From Burkholderia metallica (GTDB lineage: Bacteria; Pseudomonadota; Gammaproteobacteria; Burkholderiales; Burkholderiaceae): 64,000 nt of DNA. Where the stretch lies: contig NZ_CADFDB010000001.1 of the NCBI RefSeq assembly GCF_902832845.1, positions 682,001 through 746,000 on the forward strand, in the 5' to 3' direction. The translations under genes and the position numbers were made by a program. Shown here piece after piece: positions 59,869 through 64,000 of the stretch; the stretch's first letter is position 1; the number at the start of each line of letters is the position of its first letter. The notes under the pieces are model-generated. The model worked only from the letters and a program-made list of their open reading frames with translations. It did not search any database and was not told the DNA's origin.

Positions 59869-62460
59869 ATGAAACTCATCGTCATCGGCCACGGGATGGT
59901 CGGGCACAAGCTCCTCGAATGCGTCGCGGCCGAGGCCGGCACCGCCGGCGCGCTGCAGGTCACCGTGCTCGGCGAGGAGCCGCGCCCGGCCTACGATCGC
60001 GTGCATCTGTCCGAATTCTTCGCGGGCAAGTCGGCGGACGACCTGTCGCTCGTGGAACCCGGCTTCTTCGAGCGCCATCCGCAGTTCGATCTGCGCCTGA
60101 ACGCGCGGGTCGCGTCGATCGACCGCGCCGCGCATACGGTCACGCTCGCGTCGGGCGAAACGCTCGCGTACGACAAGCTGGTGCTCGCGACGGGCTCGCG
60201 CCCGTTCGTGCCGCCGATGCCGGGCCACGATCGCGCCGGCTGCTTCGTGTACCGGACGATCGAGGATCTCGAAGCGATGCAGGCGTGCGGCGCGCACGCG
60301 AAGCGCGGCGTGGTGGTCGGCGGCGGGCTGCTCGGCCTCGAATGCGCGAAGGCGCTGCGCGACATGGGGCTCGACGCGCACGTCGTCGAATTCGCGCCGC
60401 GGCTGATGGCCGTGCAGGTCGACGACGGCGGCGGCCGCATGCTGCGCGCGAAGATCGAGGCGCTCGGCGTGACCGTGCATACGGGCAGGAACACGCTGGA
60501 GATCGTCGACGGCGACGCAGGCACGCACCGGATGAGGTTCGCCGACGGCACGCACCTCGACGCCGACATGATCGTCTTCTCGGCCGGCATCCGCGCCCGC
60601 GACGAACTGGCGCGCGCGTGCGGGCTCGACATCGGCCCGCGCGGTGGCGTCGCGATCGACGACGCGTGTCGCACGAGCGATGCCGACATCTACGCGATCG
60701 GCGAGTGCGCGGCCTGGAACGGGATGGTGTACGGGCTGGTGGCGCCGGGCTACGACATGGCGCGCGTGGTCGCGAAGCAACTGCGCGGCGAGACCGGCGA
60801 CGCGGCCGTATTCGCCGGCGCCGACCTGAGCACGAAGCTGAAACTGATGGGCGTGGACGTCGCGAGCATCGGCGACGCGCACGGCACGACGGCCGGCAGC
60901 CGGGTCTACCAGTACGCGGACGAGCGCCGCCAGGTCTACAAGAAGCTCGTGGTGTCCGACTGCGGCAAGTTCCTGCACGGCGCGGTGATGGTCGGCGACG
61001 CAGCCGAGTACGGCACGCTGCTGCAGATGATGCTGAACCGCATCGAGCTGCCCGAGTCGCCGGAATTCCTGATCCTGCCGTCGTCGGACGGCGCGGCGAA
61101 GCCGGCGATCGGCGTCGACGCGCTGCCTGCGGCCGCGCAGATCTGCTCGTGCAACAACGTGTCGAAGTCGCAGATCTGCACGGCGGTCGCGGAAGGCGCG
61201 ACGAGCGTCGGCGCGCTGAAGGCGTGCACGGGCGCGGGTACGTCGTGCGGCGGCTGCGTGCCGCTCGTCACGCAGATCATGAAGGCCGAGATGAAGAAGC
61301 AGGGCCTCGCGGTGAACAACCATATCTGCGAGCACTTTCCGCATTCGCGCCAGGAGCTGTTCCACCTGATCCGCGTCGAGCGCATCACGACGTTCGACGA
61401 ACTGCTCGCGAAGCATGGCCGCGGCCTCGGCTGCGACGTCTGCAAGCCGGCGGTGGCGGGCATCCTCGCGTCGTGCTTCAACGAATTCGTGCTGAAGAAG
61501 GAGCACGCGGGGTTGCAGGACTCGAACGACTACTACCTCGCGAACATCCAGCGCGACGGCACGTATTCGGTCGTGCCGCGCATGCCGGGCGGCGAAGTCA
61601 CGCCGGAAGGGCTGATCGCGGTGGGCCAGGTCGCGAAGAAATACGGGCTTTATACGAAGATCACCGGCGGCCAGCGCGTCGACCTGTTCGGCGCGCGCGT
61701 CGAGCAGCTTCCGTCGATCTGGGAAGAACTGATCGCGGCCGGCTTCGAATCGGGACACGCGTACGGCAAGGCGCTGCGCACGGTGAAGTCGTGCGTCGGG
61801 TCGACGTGGTGCCGCTACGGCGTCGGCGATTCGGTCGGCCTCGCGATCGACCTCGAGAACCGCTACAAGGGCCTGCGCGCGCCGCACAAGATCAAGTTCG
61901 GCGTGTCCGGCTGCACGCGCGAGTGCGCGGAAGCGCAGGGCAAGGACGTCGGCATCATCGCGACCGAGAACGGCTGGAACCTCTACGTGTGCGGCAACGG
62001 CGGGATGAAGCCGCGCCACGCGGAACTGCTCGCGTCCGATCTCGACCTCGCCACGCTGGTGCGCTACATCGACCGTTTCCTGATGTTCTACGTGCGCACC
62101 GCCGACCGGCTGCAACGCACCAGCGTGTGGCGTGACAACCTCGAAGGCGGCCTCGATTACCTGATCGACGTCGTCGTGCACGACAGGCTCGGGATCGGCG
62201 CCGAACTCGAAGCCGACATGCAGCACGTGGTCGACACCTACGAGTGCGAATGGAAGCGCGCCGTGACCGATCCCGACACGCGCAAGCGCTTCCGCCACTT
62301 CGTGAACAGCGACGCGCCGGACACGACCATCGAATTCGTCGAGACGCGCGGCCAGATCCGGCCCGCGACACCCGGCGAGCGCGCGGGCGGCAAGCCCGTG
62401 CCGATTCCGGTCGTCGCTGCCGGCGCGACGCACACAGCAACCGAACCCGCAACCGTTTGA
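59869..62460 (+). CDS. nirB: Assimilatory nitrite reductase [NAD(P)H], large subunit
   Basis: 863 aa. The N-terminal half is an FAD/NAD(P)H reductase (IGHGMVGHKLLE, ATGSRPFVPPMPG, VVVGGGLLGLECAKAL, IYAIGECAAW). A BFD-like [2Fe-2S] module starts at Cys426 and Cys428 (ICSCNNVSKSQIC, then CTGAGTSCGGC). The C-terminal half is the siroheme/[4Fe-4S] domain with Cys642, Cys648, Cys682 and Cys686. It reduces nitrite to ammonium with six electrons. ATG 59869 follows GAAGGAAAC; the gene starts 21 bases after the transporter stop. Confidence 0.96.
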   Translation: MKLIVIGHGMVGHKLLECVAAEAGTAGALQVTVLGEEPRPAYDRVHLSEFFAGKSADDLSLVEPGFFERHPQFDLRLNARVASIDRAAHTVTLASGETLAYDKLVLATGSRPFVPPMPGHDRAGCFVYRTIEDLEAMQACGAHAKRGVVVGGGLLGLECAKALRDMGLDAHVVEFAPRLMAVQVDDGGGRMLRAKIEALGVTVHTGRNTLEIVDGDAGTHRMRFADGTHLDADMIVFSAGIRARDELARACGLDIGPRGGVAIDDACRTSDADIYAIGECAAWNGMVYGLVAPGYDMARVVAKQLRGETGDAAVFAGADLSTKLKLMGVDVASIGDAHGTTAGSRVYQYADERRQVYKKLVVSDCGKFLHGAVMVGDAAEYGTLLQMMLNRIELPESPEFLILPSSDGAAKPAIGVDALPAAAQICSCNNVSKSQICTAVAEGATSVGALKACTGAGTSCGGCVPLVTQIMKAEMKKQGLAVNNHICEHFPHSRQELFHLIRVERITTFDELLAKHGRGLGCDVCKPAVAGILASCFNEFVLKKEHAGLQDSNDYYLANIQRDGTYSVVPRMPGGEVTPEGLIAVGQVAKKYGLYTKITGGQRVDLFGARVEQLPSIWEELIAAGFESGHAYGKALRTVKSCVGSTWCRYGVGDSVGLAIDLENRYKGLRAPHKIKFGVSGCTRECAEAQGKDVGIIATENGWNLYVCGNGGMKPRHAELLASDLDLATLVRYIDRFLMFYVRTADRLQRTSVWRDNLEGGLDYLIDVVVHDRLGIGAELEADMQHVVDTYECEWKRAVTDPDTRKRFRHFVNSDAPDTTIEFVETRGQIRPATPGERAGGKPVPIPVVAAGATHTATEPATV

Positions 62461-62498
62461 CCCTGACCGATACCCGCGTCTTTTTCAAGGAGCCCGTC

Positions 62499-62846
62499 AT
62501 GAACGATCGTCTTCCGCTGTCCTGGACCCGCGTGTGCGCGCTCGACGACATCGTGCCGAACACCGGCGTGTGTGCACTCGTCAACGGCGAGCAGGTCGCG
62601 GTGTTTCACGTCGCCCATCCCGAGGAAGGCGGCGTGTTCGCGATCGACAACGTCGATCCTGTGTCGCGGGCGGCCGTAATGTCGCGCGGGCTGATCGGCA
62701 GCCTCGGCGAGCGCGTCGTGGTCGCGTCGCCGCTGTACAAGCAGCACTTCGACCTGCGCACCGGCGAATGCCTGGAAGCGCCCGAGCAGTCGGTGAGTGC
62801 GTATCCGTCGCGGGTCGAGGACGGCTTCGTGTGGGTCGCGGCCTGA
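62499..62846 (+). CDS. nirD: Assimilatory nitrite reductase, small subunit
   Basis: 115 aa Rieske-fold protein without the Fe-S ligands: the usual CxH pairs are absent, as in E. coli NirD. WTRVCALDDIVPNTGVCALV, VFAIDNVDPVSRAAVMSRGL and VVVASPLYKQHFDLRTGECL are typical. It partners NirB. ATG 62499 follows AAGGAG, 38 bases after nirB. Confidence 0.94.
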   Translation: MNDRLPLSWTRVCALDDIVPNTGVCALVNGEQVAVFHVAHPEEGGVFAIDNVDPVSRAAVMSRGLIGSLGERVVVASPLYKQHFDLRTGECLEAPEQSVSAYPSRVEDGFVWVAA

Positions 62847-62862
62847 TCGTCACGGAGCACGC

Positions 62863-64000
62863 ATGAGCGCCACTCCCGTGAAGAGCGTGTGCCCGTACTG
62901 CGGCGTCGGCTGCGGGGTGGTGCTGCACGTCGAGGATGGCGAGGTCGTCAAGGTATCCGGCGACGCCGAGCATCCGGCCAACTTCGGGCGGCTGTGCACG
63001 AAGGGCGCGTCGGCGCACGTCGCGCTGCGCCGCTCCGGGCGGCTCGACCGTGCATTCGTGCGCCGCGCGCGCGAGGACGACCTCGTGCCGCTGCCGGCGC
63101 GCGACGCGATCGCCGAGACCGCGCGCCGGCTGCGCGCGGTGCTCGACGCGCACGGCCCCGACGCGTTGTCGTTCTACGTGTCGGGGCAGATGTCGATCGA
63201 GGCGCAATACCTCGTCAACAAGCTCGCGAAGGGCTTCGTCGGCACCAACAACATCGAGTCGAACTCGCGTCTGTGCATGGCGAGCGCGAGCACCGGCTAC
63301 AAGCAGTCGCTCGGCGCGGACGGCCCGCCCGGGTCGTACCAGGATTTCGATCGCGCGAACCTGTTCTTCGTGATCGGCGCGAACATGGCCGACTGCCACC
63401 CGATCCTGTTCCTGCGGATGATGGATCGCGTGAAGGCGGGCGCGAAACTGATCGTCGTCGATCCGCGCCGCACCGGCACGGCCGACAAGGCCGACCTGTT
63501 CCTGCAGATCCGGCCGGGCACCGATCTCGCGCTGACCAACGGACTGCTGCACCTGCTGCACGCGAACGGCCGCACCGATCCCGCGTTCATCGACGCGTAC
63601 ACCGAAGGCTGGGACGCGATGCCCGCGTTCCTCGCCGATTACACGCCCGAGCGCGTCGCGGCGATCACGGGGCTCGCGGAAGACGACCTGCGCACGGCCG
63701 CGCAGTGGATCGGCGACGCGCAGGCGTGGACGAGCTGCTGGACGATGGGGCTCAACCAGAGCACGCACGGCGTGTGGAACACCAACGCGATCTGCAACCT
63801 GCACCTTGCGACCGGCAAGATCTGCCGCCCGGGCAGCGGGCCGTTCTCGCTGACCGGCCAGCCGAACGCGATGGGCGGGCGCGAGATGGGCTACATGGGC
63901 GCCGGGCTGCCGGGCCAGCGCTCGGTGGCCTCCGACGACGACCGCCGGTTCGTCGAGACCCTGTGGCGCGTGCCGGCCGGCACGCTGCGCCACGAGACCG
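62863..64000 (+). CDS. nasA: Assimilatory nitrate reductase catalytic subunit (cut by the window edge)
   Basis: The first 379 residues are in the window; the gene continues to the right. The N-terminal [4Fe-4S] motif has Cys10, Cys13, Cys17 (VCPYCGVGCGVVL) and Cys45 (RLCTKGA). NSRLCMASA holds Cys138, the likely molybdenum ligand. YVSGQMSIEAQYLVNKLAKG, GANMADCHPILFLRM and LTGQPNAMGGREMG fit bis-MGD nitrate reductases of the NasA type, which reduce nitrate to nitrite. ATG 62863 follows CGGAG, 16 bases after nirD, so it belongs to the same operon and feeds nitrite to NirBD. Confidence 0.93.
   Translation, partial: MSATPVKSVCPYCGVGCGVVLHVEDGEVVKVSGDAEHPANFGRLCTKGASAHVALRRSGRLDRAFVRRAREDDLVPLPARDAIAETARRLRAVLDAHGPDALSFYVSGQMSIEAQYLVNKLAKGFVGTNNIESNSRLCMASASTGYKQSLGADGPPGSYQDFDRANLFFVIGANMADCHPILFLRMMDRVKAGAKLIVVDPRRTGTADKADLFLQIRPGTDLALTNGLLHLLHANGRTDPAFIDAYTEGWDAMPAFLADYTPERVAAITGLAEDDLRTAAQWIGDAQAWTSCWTMGLNQSTHGVWNTNAICNLHLATGKICRPGSGPFSLTGQPNAMGGREMGYMGAGLPGQRSVASDDDRRFVETLWRVPAGTLRHET

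Noticed and set aside
58420-62433. A 1337-codon open frame on the minus strand across narK-nirB
   Set aside because: It is antisense to two well-conserved genes, its composition is a shadow of their G/C-ended codons, and it has no domain or start signal.
1-64000. tRNA, rRNA, CRISPR, insertion sequence or prophage genes
   Set aside because: I looked for tRNA cloverleaf signatures, regularly spaced direct repeats, transposase or integrase motifs and terminal inverted repeats and found none that held up.

Overview
The window is a high-GC chromosomal segment from a beta-proteobacterium. It is most likely Burkholderia, probably the Burkholderia cepacia complex. Three observations support this. 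The first operon encodes the gamma-alpha-beta FAD-glucose dehydrogenase known from B. cepacia, with the expected subunit lengths (168, 539 and 425 aa). There is an OmpC-type 16-strand porin and a DUF3331 protein. Codon use is strongly G/C-ended throughout, which gives long meaningless antisense reading frames. I see no rRNA or tRNA gene, insertion sequence, phage gene or CRISPR array. The segment is a mosaic of metabolic, transport and regulatory cassettes.

Layout. 0.3-5.5 kb: membrane-linked sugar dehydrogenase, a DoxX-like protein and a porin. 5.6-9.2 kb: an M20 amidohydrolase with an MHS transporter and a divergent LysR regulator. 9.4-10.2 kb: ppnP and a small secreted protein. 10.7-14.2 kb: a CLC channel, a MarR regulator and an HPP-CBS membrane protein, with near-identical palindromes in front of the MarR and HPP genes. 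14.6-25.1 kb: three transporter/dehydrogenase modules around LysR and LacI regulators, including a TRAP transporter, two 2-hydroxyacid dehydrogenases and an amidohydrolase; this looks like uptake and oxidation of a sugar acid or hydroxy acid. 25.5-31.7 kb: ChaA-type antiporter, part of the phenylacetate pathway (paaH, paaK, an enoyl-CoA hydratase) behind a TetR-type palindrome, and a MarC protein. 31.9-41.2 kb: aldo/keto reductase, CPBP protease, an orphan histidine kinase, a butanediol-type alcohol dehydrogenase with a predicted sigma-54 promoter and upstream activator sites, GNAT, MFS and DUF3331 genes. 41.2-50.6 kb: a double GNAT, a MocR regulator with tandem 14-bp repeats, a second CPBP protease, a lipoprotein, a DegP-like protease, a Bcr/CflA efflux gene behind what looks like a leader-peptide attenuator, and a DUF4303 protein. 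50.6-55.2 kb: FAH-family hydrolase, AraC, SDR, YkgJ and uracil-DNA-glycosylase-like genes. 55.3-64 kb: nitrate assimilation (nasT-nasS, cobA, narK-type transporter, nirB, nirD and the start of nasA), running off the right edge.

The two most informative regulatory structures are both leader RNAs. In front of the nitrate operon lie a candidate NtrC site, a near-consensus sigma-54 promoter, and then two hairpins with hexaloops of the AxxGxx type, the second overlapping a strong terminator. This is the layout expected for NasT (ANTAR) antitermination, and NasT with its sensor NasS is encoded just to the left. In front of the Bcr/CflA efflux gene lie a sigma-70-like promoter, a ribosome binding site, a 16-codon ORF, a long hairpin and an intrinsic terminator that shares bases with that hairpin. 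I know of no description of this second one, and it is my main candidate for something new. All regulatory assignments are read from sequence only.
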